From assembly GCA_964393115.1 (NCBI GenBank), contig CAYMST010000021.1:1-30187 (forward strand): DNA of 30,187 bases. The letters run 5' to 3'. The position numbers were made by a program, and so were the translations under genes. The DNA comes from CAYMST01 sp964393115 (GTDB lineage: Bacteria > Bacteroidota > Bacteroidia > Cytophagales > Cyclobacteriaceae). The notes under the pieces were generated by a model that saw nothing but the letters and a program-made list of their open reading frames with translations, searched no databases and had not been told where the DNA came from. Positions 22,346-30,187 of this stretch are shown one piece after another (the stretch's first letter is position 1; every line of letters begins with the position of its first letter).

Positions 22346-25186
22346 CTATTCTTTGCTTTCTGGTAATAAGGTGATCTGTATGAAATCCTCAGTGTCCAAA
22401 TACTTCTTAGCTACTTTTTGAAGCTTCTTGGCTTTAATGCTCTCCAGGTTTTCAGCGTATTTTAGAATGTTATCATAATCATTCCAACCGTTTTGATAAT
22501 AGTTAGAAAGCTGTCCTAACCAGAATCCATTTTGCTGAATAGACTCCTCAATTGTTCGCTTCGTAGTTTCTACCACTTTATCAAGGTCCTTTTGTTGAGG
22601 CCCGTCGTCAACTAGTTTTTTGATCTCTTGCTTTACTAGTCCCACTAGCTTGTCCACGTTTTCCGGAGCACATGGAAAACGGACCGTAAGGTTGTAGTGG
22701 TCATAAGGTTTATTTGTTGCGGAAGCAGAGGCTCGAATACTGTATACTCCTCCTTCATCTTCTCTAACCACTTCAATGAGCTTGATGCTCAGAATTTCGC
22801 CAAGAACCTTAAGTGCTGAAGCGTCTTTTCGAGAATATTTAGCTGGTTTGTTGATGGTTAGGTGTACTGAGCTTTGTGGCTCTTGTCCACGGATAATATC
22901 TTTCTTGACTTGTCCCGAAGGAGGTCTTATGCCTAAGTCTCTGCTTTTTACAGCTTGTTCCTCATCTTCAATACTTGCCACATACTTCTTTAAATATTCC
23001 TTAAGCGTATTTTCATCAAAGTTTCCAACAAACCACATGGCAAAGCCATAAGGATTCGCGAATCTGGTTTTATAGAAGTCTAATGCTTTATTCATGTTGA
23101 TTTTATCCACATCTGCGATAGTTGGAATTCGGTCGCCACGGTAATGATCCTGTGACATGATACGCTGCGTCTGGTCGTAGAAGTAATACTTCGGGTTTGC
23201 GTTTACATTGGCCAACATTGATTTATTGCGCTGAATGTATCCTTGGAATGCTTCTTCATCTTTTCGCGGAGAGGTGAAGTAAAGGTGTATAAGTTGGAAA
23301 AACGTCTCGAGATCATCAGGAGTACTACTGCCACTCATGCCTTCACTTAACGCCCCGATGTAAGGACTAACACTAACGCTTTTACCTGCTAACGCTTTCT
23401 TTAGCGTTGTGGCTGAATAGTCGCCAACGCCACAGGTGGTGACTACTTCGTCAGCAGCTTTGGCTGACATATAGAGTTCATCATCTACTATAGAGTGACC
23501 TCCTTCACGATATGCCGAAAACAGAATTTGATCGTTTTTGAAATCCGTTTTCTTGAGGAATACGGTGATGCCATTGCTCAATTGTAATTTGGTCACACCT
23601 ACTTCGTCGATCACCGAGCTCTTGGTTATTTGACCGACAGCTGGTAAAGTCTCAATAAGATTTTGGCTTATTTCTTCCTCTTTATAGGCCTCTATTTTTT
23701 GGTCTTTAACAGCTGCAAGAGCAAGTTTGATGTCTTCTTCACTAGGTAGATCAACGCCTTCTTTATCGGGGCCCGTGACAATAATTACACGGTTATCTTC
23801 CTTAATTAGCTCATTTGCCCTGTTATTCACTTCTTCAACTGAAACTCCATCAATGAATTTATTTACGAAAGCATATTCAAATTCGATTCCTGGGATAGGT
23901 TCATTTTCCAAGTAGTGATTGATCAGCTCATCAACCATTCTTCCGGACTCTGTTTTGTCTCTTTCTTTATAAGCCGTTTCCATAGATTTTTTAAACCGGA
24001 GCTTAAATCGCTTAAGCTCTGCTTCGGTAAACCCAAATTTCTTAACGCGTTCGTTTTCTGTGATCATAGCTTTGAGTCCATCCATTACTTTTGCCTCATC
24101 TACCAAAGCGAAAGATTGATATGCATTTTTAGTGCGGGCCCAAAAGCCCCCGTAACTACTTCCGGAGTAAATAAAAGGAGGGTTAGCCTGTTGACGGAGT
24201 TCATTGAGTCTCTCGTTAATCATGCTGGTCACCATACTTGAGACAATATGCCTCTTATAATCCTCTAACGTATTTCTGGATTCTACATCTCCTTTGAAGA
24301 ATGCCATGACACGTGTTTGAGCAGCTTCAGCATCTTTCACAATTTGTACGAGTGTTTCTGGATGATTGGGGACCTCGAACTCTTTACGCTTGCGTGGACT
24401 AGCTGGCAGCTTCAAATCTGCGAAAAGTGATTTTATCTTTTCTTCAATTTGCTCTGCTGGCAAGTCTCCAACGGCCACTACAGCCATTAAATCTGGACGG
24501 TACCAATCTTTATAGAATCTCTTGATCACCTCATAATCGAAGTTTTCTACAATATCCATTTCTCCTATAGGCAATCTTTTTGCGTATCGCGAGTCCTTAA
24601 AAATTGTAGGTAGGAACTTGTCTAACATTCTCATGTTTGCTCCACGTCCACGCCTCCATTCTTCTACAATAACTCCCCTTTCTTTGTCTATTTCCGTATG
24701 GTCGAAGAGGAGACCTCCTGCCCAGTCTCTGATGATCTGAAACCCTTGATCTACGATTTTAGCATCATCAGTAGGTATAGGCAACATGTATACCGTCTGA
24801 TCAAAACTGGTGTAGGCGTTGAGGTCAGATCCAAATTCCACTCCAATCGACTGTAGGTAGTCTACCAATTCGTTTTTCTTAAAGTGCTCTGAGCCATTGA
24901 AGGCCATGTGTTCTGTGAAGTGGGCCAATCCAAGCTGGTCTTCGTCTTCCAAAATCGAGCCTGCGTTTACGACAAGGCGTAGATGCAGCCTTTTTTCTGG
25001 CTTCTTGTTTTCTCGGATGATATAAGTAAGTCCATTATCCAATTTCCCAATTTTTACTTTAGGGTTAACTGGGATTTGGGAGCTTAGGTCATCCGAGATC
25101 TTTGGGAGCGAAGCATCTTGAGCCCTTAACCAAGTACTAAAGGCAAGAAGACCGATCAATAGACCGGATTTCATAAGATTTTTCAT
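22346..25186 (-). CDS. Secreted M16 family zinc metallopeptidase (pitrilysin/PqqL-like)
   Basis: 946 residues with a signal peptide (KNLMKSGLLIGLLAFSTW, cleavage near RAQ-D), so it acts in the periplasm or outside. The N-terminal M16 domain has the inverted zinc motif H89-F-T-E92-H93, with the distal Glu in ERGVIVEEWRRG. Four M16 units can be assumed from length: an active one, an inactive partner with RFFYKDWYRPDLMAVVAVGD type sequence, and a second pair beginning near residue 520 without HxxEH. Such two-repeat clamps degrade peptides; PqqL-like members process siderophore or bacteriocin-type substrates. The role here is unknown. 269 bases separate it from the DUF6134 gene upstream. Confidence 0.93.
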   Translation of the reverse strand: MKNLMKSGLLIGLLAFSTWLRAQDASLPKISDDLSSQIPVNPKVKIGKLDNGLTYIIRENKKPEKRLHLRLVVNAGSILEDEDQLGLAHFTEHMAFNGSEHFKKNELVDYLQSIGVEFGSDLNAYTSFDQTVYMLPIPTDDAKIVDQGFQIIRDWAGGLLFDHTEIDKERGVIVEEWRRGRGANMRMLDKFLPTIFKDSRYAKRLPIGEMDIVENFDYEVIKRFYKDWYRPDLMAVVAVGDLPAEQIEEKIKSLFADLKLPASPRKRKEFEVPNHPETLVQIVKDAEAAQTRVMAFFKGDVESRNTLEDYKRHIVSSMVTSMINERLNELRQQANPPFIYSGSSYGGFWARTKNAYQSFALVDEAKVMDGLKAMITENERVKKFGFTEAELKRFKLRFKKSMETAYKERDKTESGRMVDELINHYLENEPIPGIEFEYAFVNKFIDGVSVEEVNNRANELIKEDNRVIIVTGPDKEGVDLPSEEDIKLALAAVKDQKIEAYKEEEISQNLIETLPAVGQITKSSVIDEVGVTKLQLSNGITVFLKKTDFKNDQILFSAYREGGHSIVDDELYMSAKAADEVVTTCGVGDYSATTLKKALAGKSVSVSPYIGALSEGMSGSSTPDDLETFFQLIHLYFTSPRKDEEAFQGYIQRNKSMLANVNANPKYYFYDQTQRIMSQDHYRGDRIPTIADVDKINMNKALDFYKTRFANPYGFAMWFVGNFDENTLKEYLKKYVASIEDEEQAVKSRDLGIRPPSGQVKKDIIRGQEPQSSVHLTINKPAKYSRKDASALKVLGEILSIKLIEVVREDEGGVYSIRASASATNKPYDHYNLTVRFPCAPENVDKLVGLVKQEIKKLVDDGPQQKDLDKVVETTKRTIEESIQQNGFWLGQLSNYYQNGWNDYDNILKYAENLESIKAKKLQKVAKKYLDTEDFIQITLLPESKE

Positions 25187-25387
25187 ATATACGTCAAATT
25201 CTAAAGGTTCTAAATGATTTTTGGATGCTGTGGTAGTACTCGAGGGCTACCAGTTACTGTAAATTTATTTGTAAATAATATTTCGACTAACCCTGAGTGG
25301 ATTAAAAGTGTTTGATATGTTCAAGAAACTCAAATATGGCCATTCGTTTAATCCAGCTTTGGAGCATTATCCGGCTGCATGACACCC

Positions 25388-25432
25388 AGGTTAACTTTTA
25401 CGTGAAATTATTTCATGGATCTCAGGTAACCT
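25388..25432. repeat. Nested inverted repeats between the DUF6134 and M16 genes
   Basis: Outer arms AGGTTA (25388-25393) and TAACCT (25427-25432) enclose an inner palindrome TGAAAT (25403-25408) / ATTTCA (25410-25415). It lies 24 bases past the DUF6134 stop. No T-run follows, so it is not a typical terminator. The rest of the 269-base spacer shows no other element I can support. Confidence 0.35.
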
Positions 25433-25455
25433 AATGAAGACGCGATTTGAGACAA

Positions 25456-26079
25456 CTAATTACTTTCCTTAACATCTTTTAACTTGAAATAGAAGGTAGC
25501 AAAGTCCCGAGATATCTTGACTTGCTTACAATTTCCATTTTCATAGATGTAATAATTATTACCATCAGGAGAGATAAGGGTGTAAGTATGCTCTCCAGTT
25601 CTTTCTAAGTCTATATAGTTCGCAAACTGCTGTGAAAAAATCTGTTTGCGCTCTTTCGGTTCAATGAAATAGAGTTGTGAAACGAAGTAATCGACTATCT
25701 TATTTCCGAATTCATAGGTAGCCCCGTTTAGGTTTACAAAGAACTCGTCGTTTGACAGCCATACATTGGATTCTTTTTGAATTTTTCCATTAAGTGTACT
25801 TTTCGCCTTACCTTCAACCAACCTTCCTCCTACAGAAATTTCTGTTGACCTGAAATGCACCACGAAAGAGAATAAAAACCTAATTTCTACCCTGCTTTCA
25901 ATTTGGTATACCAATGAGTCTCCGAATGACTGTCTAGATACATTCAGAAACCCTATGTTCTTACCTCCTTTTACAATGTCATAGGTGAGCTCGCGAGTAC
26001 TTTGACAATAGGCAGAGCCGCTTAAGGCGAGGAATAATACAAGGAATTTTAAATTATGCTTCAGTTTCTCGTTTGGCAT
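25456..26079 (-). CDS. DUF6134 family exported protein
   Basis: 207 residues with an N-terminal signal peptide (KHNLKFLVLFLALSGSAY, cleavage before CQS; a Cys at 25 follows AY, which is not a good lipobox). The mature part is beta-rich: repeated strands such as LTYDIVKGGKNIGFL, VEIRFLFSFVVHF and GKAKSTLNGK, consistent with a small beta-barrel or sandwich. The opening DIVKGGKNIGFL fits the start of DUF6134 domains. Function is unknown. It stands alone, divergent from the VTT gene; 169 bases lie between them without a clear promoter. Confidence 0.7.
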   Translation of the reverse strand: MPNEKLKHNLKFLVLFLALSGSAYCQSTRELTYDIVKGGKNIGFLNVSRQSFGDSLVYQIESRVEIRFLFSFVVHFRSTEISVGGRLVEGKAKSTLNGKIQKESNVWLSNDEFFVNLNGATYEFGNKIVDYFVSQLYFIEPKERKQIFSQQFANYIDLERTGEHTYTLISPDGNNYYIYENGNCKQVKISRDFATFYFKLKDVKESN

Positions 26080-26248
26080 AGGCGGTTAAATTAATGATAA
26101 TTCCTATATCTGGTAAATATTTGACAATCTAGAAATTATTTGTTCACGAATCTTTTCTATCTCAATACCATTGTTTTCATTCGCGCAGTAACCATTTATG
26201 CCCGGCATTCGTGGTTAAGGTTAAGCGTAGTAATCCAGCATTTTTTCC

Positions 26249-26854
26249 ATGAACAAGGGAACAGATTCCGATATTAACGAAGAGCAGACAACACCGAATA
26301 GAAACACTTTCTTCATTACCAATCTTTTAAAGGGACTAGCATACTTCGCTGTCATCATGGTGTTATATGTTGTGTTCAAAAAACAACTAGGGGGCCTTGA
26401 AGAAAGATTGGGGTTTATATATGAAAATACATTTTTGATCTATTCAGTATTTTTTGTTTCAGAAGTAGTGTTTGGAATTATCCCTCCTGAATTCTTTATG
26501 ATATGGGCGCTGAAAGAAGAGAGTATGATTTTTTATACCAAGAATGTATTCTTTTTTGCCACCATCTCATACTTAGCTGGGGCTACAGGATATATAATCG
26601 GATCAAAATTCGGAAATACACTGATCTACCGTTATATCAGAATGAAGATGTTGCGAAAGTTTGAAACCCGTTTTCGTGATTATGGCGGCTACCTGATTTT
26701 GATCGCTGCACTTACTCCGATTCCTTTTTCTGGCATATGTATGCTTGCAGGTACAGCTAAGTACAATTTCCGACGGATGCTTTTGTTTAGCGCAGCTCGC
26801 TTTGGTCGATTCCTCGTCTATTCATTTATTATTTGGGAAACGAATATTTTGTAG
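26249..26854 (+). CDS. VTT (DedA/SNARE-associated) domain membrane protein
   Basis: 201 residues with about five hydrophobic segments (28-47, 60-80, 96-117, 140-160, 170-195). The region from GIIPPEFFMIWA to AALTPIPFSGICMLAGTAKYNFRRML follows the VTT/DedA pattern, with the Pro-rich re-entrant loop and a conserved Gly. DedA proteins help to recycle the undecaprenyl-phosphate or phosphatidylethanolamine across membranes; here the substrate is not known. The charged N-terminal 20 residues are probably cytoplasmic. It has no operon partner downstream except feoA after 147 bases. Confidence 0.85.
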   Translation: MNKGTDSDINEEQTTPNRNTFFITNLLKGLAYFAVIMVLYVVFKKQLGGLEERLGFIYENTFLIYSVFFVSEVVFGIIPPEFFMIWALKEESMIFYTKNVFFFATISYLAGATGYIIGSKFGNTLIYRYIRMKMLRKFETRFRDYGGYLILIAALTPIPFSGICMLAGTAKYNFRRMLLFSAARFGRFLVYSFIIWETNIL

Positions 26855-26964
26855 TTGTCATCGATTGAAATGTTTCCGAGACAAAACCTATAGGTCTGAT
26901 GACTTCTTTGCGTTTGTAGAAATAACTAAATGCCTATAATTCAGGTTTAGTGAAGGTTTGTCTT

Positions 26965-26972
26965 TAGTTTTG
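26965..26972 (+). promoter_or_regulatory. Putative -7 box of the feoA-feoB operon
   Basis: TAGTTTTG fits TAnnTTTG and lies 29 bases before the feoA ATG. No strong -33 box is present (TTTA at 26946-26949 is the nearest). Between it and the start is the palindrome TTAG-T-CTAA. Confidence 0.4.
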
Positions 26973-26983
26973 TTTCTTTAAAA

Positions 26984-26992
26984 TTAGTCTAA
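26984..26992. promoter_or_regulatory. Short palindrome TTAG-T-CTAA, candidate metal-regulator half-sites
   Basis: TTAGTCTAA is a perfect inverted repeat around one base, located just after the expected feo transcription start. DtxR-type iron regulators use TTAGG/CCTAA half-sites, and this resembles a compact form. At 9 bp it could be chance. Confidence 0.25.
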
Positions 26993-27001
26993 ATAAGGCT
27001 T

Positions 27002-27220
27002 ATGAAGACCCTAGCACAACTTAAGCCCGGTGAGAGCGGTGTGATCAAAGATTTTTCAGATGATGAGTATTCTTCTAAATTTTTAGAAATGGGCATTTTG
27101 CCTGGTACTGCTGTTAAAATCTTGTATACCGCACCATTTGGTGACCCAATTTGTGTTTTGGTAGGTGATGCCAGTCTTTCCATGAGAAAAAGGGAAGCCT
27201 CAAAGATTTCGCTTCAGTAA
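27002..27220 (+). CDS. feoA: FeoA, ferrous iron transport accessory protein
   Basis: 72 residues, one SH3-like FeoA domain (LAQLKPGESGVIKDF at the start, FLEMGILPGTAVKILYTAPFGDP in the middle, VGDASLSMRKREASKI at the end). It is cytoplasmic and works with FeoB, apparently controlling its assembly or GTP use. The feoB ATG follows 4 bases after its stop, so the two are co-translated. In some Bacteroidota FeoA is fused to FeoB; here it is separate. Confidence 0.93.
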   Translation: MKTLAQLKPGESGVIKDFSDDEYSSKFLEMGILPGTAVKILYTAPFGDPICVLVGDASLSMRKREASKISLQ

Positions 27221-27224
27221 TTAC

Positions 27225-29273
27225 ATGTCAAAAAGTAACGTAAAAGTGGCCATTGTTGGGAACCCAAACAGTGGCAAATCATCCATATTTAATAAGCTAA
27301 CGGGGCTAAATCAGAAAATAGGAAACTTCCCTGGAGTAACGGTAGAAAATAAAAAAGGAGTACTTAAACTACTTGATGGGTCAAAAGTAGATTTGATTGA
27401 CCTTCCGGGCACGTATAGTTTACATCCGAAATCTCAAGATGAGGCGGTCACTAGTGATATCCTCTTAGAGCCCAACCATGATTTGTTTCCTGATTTAGTG
27501 CTCTATACGTTGGACGCGAGTAATATGGAGAGGAGTCTCTTATTGTATTCCCAAGTGACAGATTTAGGTTTTCCGACGCTCGTCGCCTTGAATCAAGTAG
27601 ACACAGCAAGCAAGAAAGGTTATAAAATAGATGTTGACCTTCTAGAGGAAGTGCTAACAACAGAAGTAGCAGTAGTCGACGGAAGAAAAGGCGATGGCAT
27701 GCTATCACTGAAAAGAGGAATCAAAAATAAACTTCACAAACCTACCAAGGGCACTTCATTTTTATCGTCAGAAGTGATTCACTCGTTGGCAGGAGGCTCC
27801 GAAGGCGAATGGTACACCTCATTTATTCATCGCTTGAGAAAATCTGATACCGATGTGTCAACAGAAGTCATAGATAAGTTAAAATACCGCGAAGTCTTCG
27901 AAAGGTATCGTCGTATCAACCAAATTACCCCGGGTTTTCTATCCAAGAAGTTGGAGTCCGGTCAAAGAAATAAGTCTGATCAGAGAATTGACCGAATCGT
28001 TAACCACCCGGTTTTAGGCTATCTTATTTTCGGTTTGATTTTGTTTGTCATGTTTCAAGCCATTTTCGCTTGGGCCGAGCCTTTAATGGATATAATAGAT
28101 TTGGCATTTAGTCAATTATCATCCGCGGTGTTAACCATTTTGCCGGAAGGGGTTTTCACAAGCCTGCTAGCTAATGGGGTAATACCAGGATTAGGCGGCG
28201 TGTTTATTTTTATTCCTCAAATCGCTCTCCTGTTTTTATTCATTGGGGTACTTGAAGAGACGGGGTATATGTCACGTGCGGTATTTTTAATGGACCGTAT
28301 GATGACAAAGTTTGGGTTGAATGGTAAGAGCATTGTGCCCATGATTTCGGGTATGGCATGTGCAATACCTGCTGTGATGGCAGCTAGGACTATAGACAAC
28401 TGGCGTGATAGACTAATCACGATTATGGTCACACCTCTGATGAGTTGCTCAGCGCGGTTGCCGGTTTATGCTATTATGATTGCTTTGGTGATCCCATCGA
28501 CTAAGGTTTTGGGAGTATTTAATGTACAAGGCTTGGTGTTGACAGGACTATATGTTTTGGGTTTTGTATGCGCACTGATATGTGCGTGGGTATTTAAGAA
28601 GATTATACCTACTCAAGAGGGATCTTTTTTCTTGATGGAATTACCCGCCTACAAATTACCAAGGCCAAGAAATTTACTAACCACCGTTTTCAATAAGTCT
28701 AAAACATTCGTTCTCTCGGCGGGTAAAATAATACTGGCCATATCCATGGTACTTTGGTTTTTAGCCTCCTATGGCCCTTCAGAGCAGATGGCAGCTGCAG
28801 AAGAAGAGGTTGGAAAAGAGTTTAATTCAACAGATCCAGATTTTGAAAAAGCACTAGAGGCATACCGATTGGAGCACTCGTATGCGGGTCATTTGGGTAA
28901 GTTAATTGAGCCCGCTATACGTCCTCTCGGTTATGACTGGAAGATTGGTATCGGTCTAATCGCTTCTTTCGCGGCACGTGAAGTGTTTGTGGGCACTTTA
29001 GCAACGATCTATAGCCTCGGTGATACGGAAGAGCCAACTACTATCAAGGCAAAATTGGAAAAGGAGGTAGATAAGCGAACTGGAAAGCCCGTTTTTGACT
29101 TGGCAACAGGTTTATCGATACTCATATTTTATGTTTTTGCAATGCAGTGCATGAGCACGTTGGCTGTCGTGCAACGCGAAACAAAAAGCTGGAAGTGGCC
29201 TTTAATTCAACTCTTTTACATGACCGTGCTGGCCTATGGATCAGCGTTTATTACATATCAAATCTTTGCGTGA
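27225..29273 (+). CDS. feoB: FeoB, ferrous iron transporter with GTPase domain
   Basis: 682 residues, usual for FeoB. The N-terminal G domain has G1 GNPNSGKSS (12-20), G3 DLPG (59-62) and G4 N123-Q-V-D126 (NQVD rather than the commoner NMxD). It is followed by a helical GDI-like region, then about eight to ten membrane helices with two Gate motifs (ETGYMSRAVFLMDR near 345 and, around 590, a second stretch SFAAREVFVG). It imports Fe2+ across the inner membrane. Just after feoB comes a Crp/Fnr-type regulator, which fits oxygen- or iron-linked control, though this is inference. Confidence 0.96.
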   Translation: MSKSNVKVAIVGNPNSGKSSIFNKLTGLNQKIGNFPGVTVENKKGVLKLLDGSKVDLIDLPGTYSLHPKSQDEAVTSDILLEPNHDLFPDLVLYTLDASNMERSLLLYSQVTDLGFPTLVALNQVDTASKKGYKIDVDLLEEVLTTEVAVVDGRKGDGMLSLKRGIKNKLHKPTKGTSFLSSEVIHSLAGGSEGEWYTSFIHRLRKSDTDVSTEVIDKLKYREVFERYRRINQITPGFLSKKLESGQRNKSDQRIDRIVNHPVLGYLIFGLILFVMFQAIFAWAEPLMDIIDLAFSQLSSAVLTILPEGVFTSLLANGVIPGLGGVFIFIPQIALLFLFIGVLEETGYMSRAVFLMDRMMTKFGLNGKSIVPMISGMACAIPAVMAARTIDNWRDRLITIMVTPLMSCSARLPVYAIMIALVIPSTKVLGVFNVQGLVLTGLYVLGFVCALICAWVFKKIIPTQEGSFFLMELPAYKLPRPRNLLTTVFNKSKTFVLSAGKIILAISMVLWFLASYGPSEQMAAAEEEVGKEFNSTDPDFEKALEAYRLEHSYAGHLGKLIEPAIRPLGYDWKIGIGLIASFAAREVFVGTLATIYSLGDTEEPTTIKAKLEKEVDKRTGKPVFDLATGLSILIFYVFAMQCMSTLAVVQRETKSWKWPLIQLFYMTVLAYGSAFITYQIFA

Positions 29274-29295
29274 TAGCTGTCGTTTTGATAAACGC

Positions 29296-29307
29296 ATTGA
29301 GTTCAAT
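29296..29307. promoter_or_regulatory. Palindrome ATTGA-GT-TCAAT upstream of the Crp/Fnr-type gene
   Basis: A 12-base inverted repeat with 5-bp arms lies 13 bases before the start codon. The arms resemble Fnr/Crp half-sites, but the central spacing of 2 is shorter than the normal 4 for TTGAT-ATCAA. Possible autoregulatory site. Confidence 0.25.
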
Positions 29308-29320
29308 AAATTAATCGTTT

Positions 29321-29887
29321 ATGAACGAAATAAGACAGTTTATTGAGCGGATTACGCCTATGAGTGAGGTTGATTGGGACTTTTTTTCTTCTAGACTTCA
29401 AAAAACTGTACTGAAAAAGCACTCGGCGTTGATAAAGGTTGGACAAGTCGAGAACCATTTATATTTCATATCGGAGGGAATCGTGCGACTCTACATCCCT
29501 CGACAAGAAACTGACGTTACCTTTGGTTTTGTCTTTGAAAATGAATTCGTAACGGCATATGATTCTTTATTGTCACGAACCCCCTCATTGTACCAAATAG
29601 AAACATTAGTAGACTCCGTAGCCTGGAAGATTTCTTTCGGTGATTTGCAAGACGTTTATGGACAAACCAGCACTGGCAATCTGATCGGTAGGAAAATGGC
29701 TGAAGCCATGTTTTTAAGAAAATCAAAGCGAGAACTTTCTTTACTCAGCAAGACTGCGGAAGAGCGCTATTTAGATTTGTTTTCTGAAAGGCCAAGACTC
29801 TTGCAAGAAATCCCTTTAAAGTATATCGCATCCTATGTAGGAGTCACGCCGCAAGCTTTAAGTCGAATTCGAAGGCGGATTACTTAA
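29321..29887 (+). CDS. Crp/Fnr family transcriptional regulator
   Basis: 188 residues. Residues 15-110 form a cyclic-nucleotide-binding-like sensing domain (LIKVGQVENHLYFISEGIVRLY is typical). The C-terminal end (about 160-188) is a short helix-turn-helix, IPLKYIASYVGVTPQALSRIRR, of the kind found in Bacteroidota Crp-like proteins. No Cys cluster for an Fe-S centre is seen, so it is not a classic Fnr. Ligand and targets are unknown. It follows feoB by 47 bases and precedes a DoxX gene. Confidence 0.9.
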   Translation: MNEIRQFIERITPMSEVDWDFFSSRLQKTVLKKHSALIKVGQVENHLYFISEGIVRLYIPRQETDVTFGFVFENEFVTAYDSLLSRTPSLYQIETLVDSVAWKISFGDLQDVYGQTSTGNLIGRKMAEAMFLRKSKRELSLLSKTAEERYLDLFSERPRLLQEIPLKYIASYVGVTPQALSRIRRRIT

Positions 29888-29948
29888 CTTAGGTTCATTG
29901 CTATTGCTTCTTGAATATCAGATTTTTACCATAAAAAAAATTAGAATC

Positions 29949-30187
29949 ATGAAGCCATTAATTGTCCTTATCCTAAGCTTTGCTGCATCGATTTTCGCCA
30001 TAAAAATACTCTCAAAAGAATATGATGTTGCTCTCTCGGCACGGATCGCAATGTCTGTGATGCTTGTCTTTACCGCAGTCGGACACTTCGTCTATACCAA
30101 AGGTATGACGCTGATGATACCAGAGTTCATTCCGTTCAAGGAAATGCTAGTATATCTGACTGGTGTTTTTGAGATTTTTCTAGCCCT
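29949..30187 (+). CDS. DoxX family membrane protein (partial, runs off the window)
   Basis: The frame starts at ATG 29949 and is open to the right edge: 79 complete codons are visible of a protein that is normally about 130 residues. It has a hydrophobic first helix (LIVLILSFAASIFAI), then ARIAMSVMLVFTAVGHF and the stretch TKGMTLMIPEFIPF before YLTGVFEIFLA, which matches DoxX-like membrane proteins. Function in this subgroup is unknown. The start is 62 bases after the Crp/Fnr gene. Confidence 0.75.
   Translation, partial: MKPLIVLILSFAASIFAIKILSKEYDVALSARIAMSVMLVFTAVGHFVYTKGMTLMIPEFIPFKEMLVYLTGVFEIFLA

Noticed and set aside
23915..24241. 108-residue frame antisense to the M16 gene
   Set aside because: Lies wholly inside the well-supported M16 gene; no family match or promoter.
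25317..25382. 21-residue frame on the plus strand in the spacer before the M16 gene
   Set aside because: Too short, no promoter or family features, antisense to both neighbours.

Overview
This window looks like a chromosomal segment of a Bacteroidota bacterium, most probably order Cytophagales (relatives of Roseivirga, Reichenbachiella or Marivirga). The evidence is moderate-to-low GC, promoters of the Bacteroidota type (TTG, about 19 bases, TAnnTTTG), weak Shine-Dalgarno signals, DUF4270 and DUF6134 proteins, a TPR-type LytS histidine kinase, a type 2 isoleucyl-tRNA synthetase and an M16 peptidase of the two-repeat secreted kind. The genus is inference. One run of 41 N (12379-12419) shows a draft assembly. 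I see no phage, IS element or CRISPR array. The region is mainly housekeeping.

Layout. (1) 1-2758: a TPR sensor histidine kinase, cut by the window edge, is divergent from a secreted von Willebrand A protein, with a 25-nt palindrome between them. (2) 2885-4897: tRNA-Leu(TAA), tRNA-Gly(GCC), a small charged protein and gltX, all on the minus strand, with a good promoter before tRNA-Gly and a terminator-like hairpin between the tRNAs. (3) 5091-9476, minus strand: an apparent operon in the order GT5-like N-domain protein, DUF4270 lipoprotein, glmS, ridA. (4) 9587-12980, plus strand, divergent from (3): panC, panD, a flippase-like membrane protein, rfaE2 and a membrane zinc metallopeptidase, tightly packed and closed by a strong terminator. 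(5) 13240-15789: an AraC-type regulator and a dGTPase, with repeats and hairpins in the spacers. (6) 15853-22257: MMPL/RND exporter, ileS, lspA, closed by a two-way terminator. (7) 22346-26079, minus strand: an M16 metallopeptidase and a DUF6134 protein. (8) 26249-30187: a VTT membrane protein, feoA-feoB ferrous iron uptake, a Crp/Fnr regulator and the start of a DoxX protein.

The genes around 5.1-13.0 kb combine envelope precursor synthesis (GlmS for UDP-GlcNAc, RfaE2 for ADP-heptose), pantothenate synthesis (PanC, PanD), a flippase-like protein and two surface or membrane proteins of unknown role. The most unusual member is a GT5 (glycogen synthase) protein that keeps only the N-terminal half and has lost the ADP-glucose binding signature, so it is probably not a glycogen synthase. 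Its divergent link to panC and its place upstream of DUF4270 and glmS suggest an uncharacterised envelope-related function. The second notable point is that IleRS carries GIHH in place of HIGH, the variant linked to strong mupirocin resistance.
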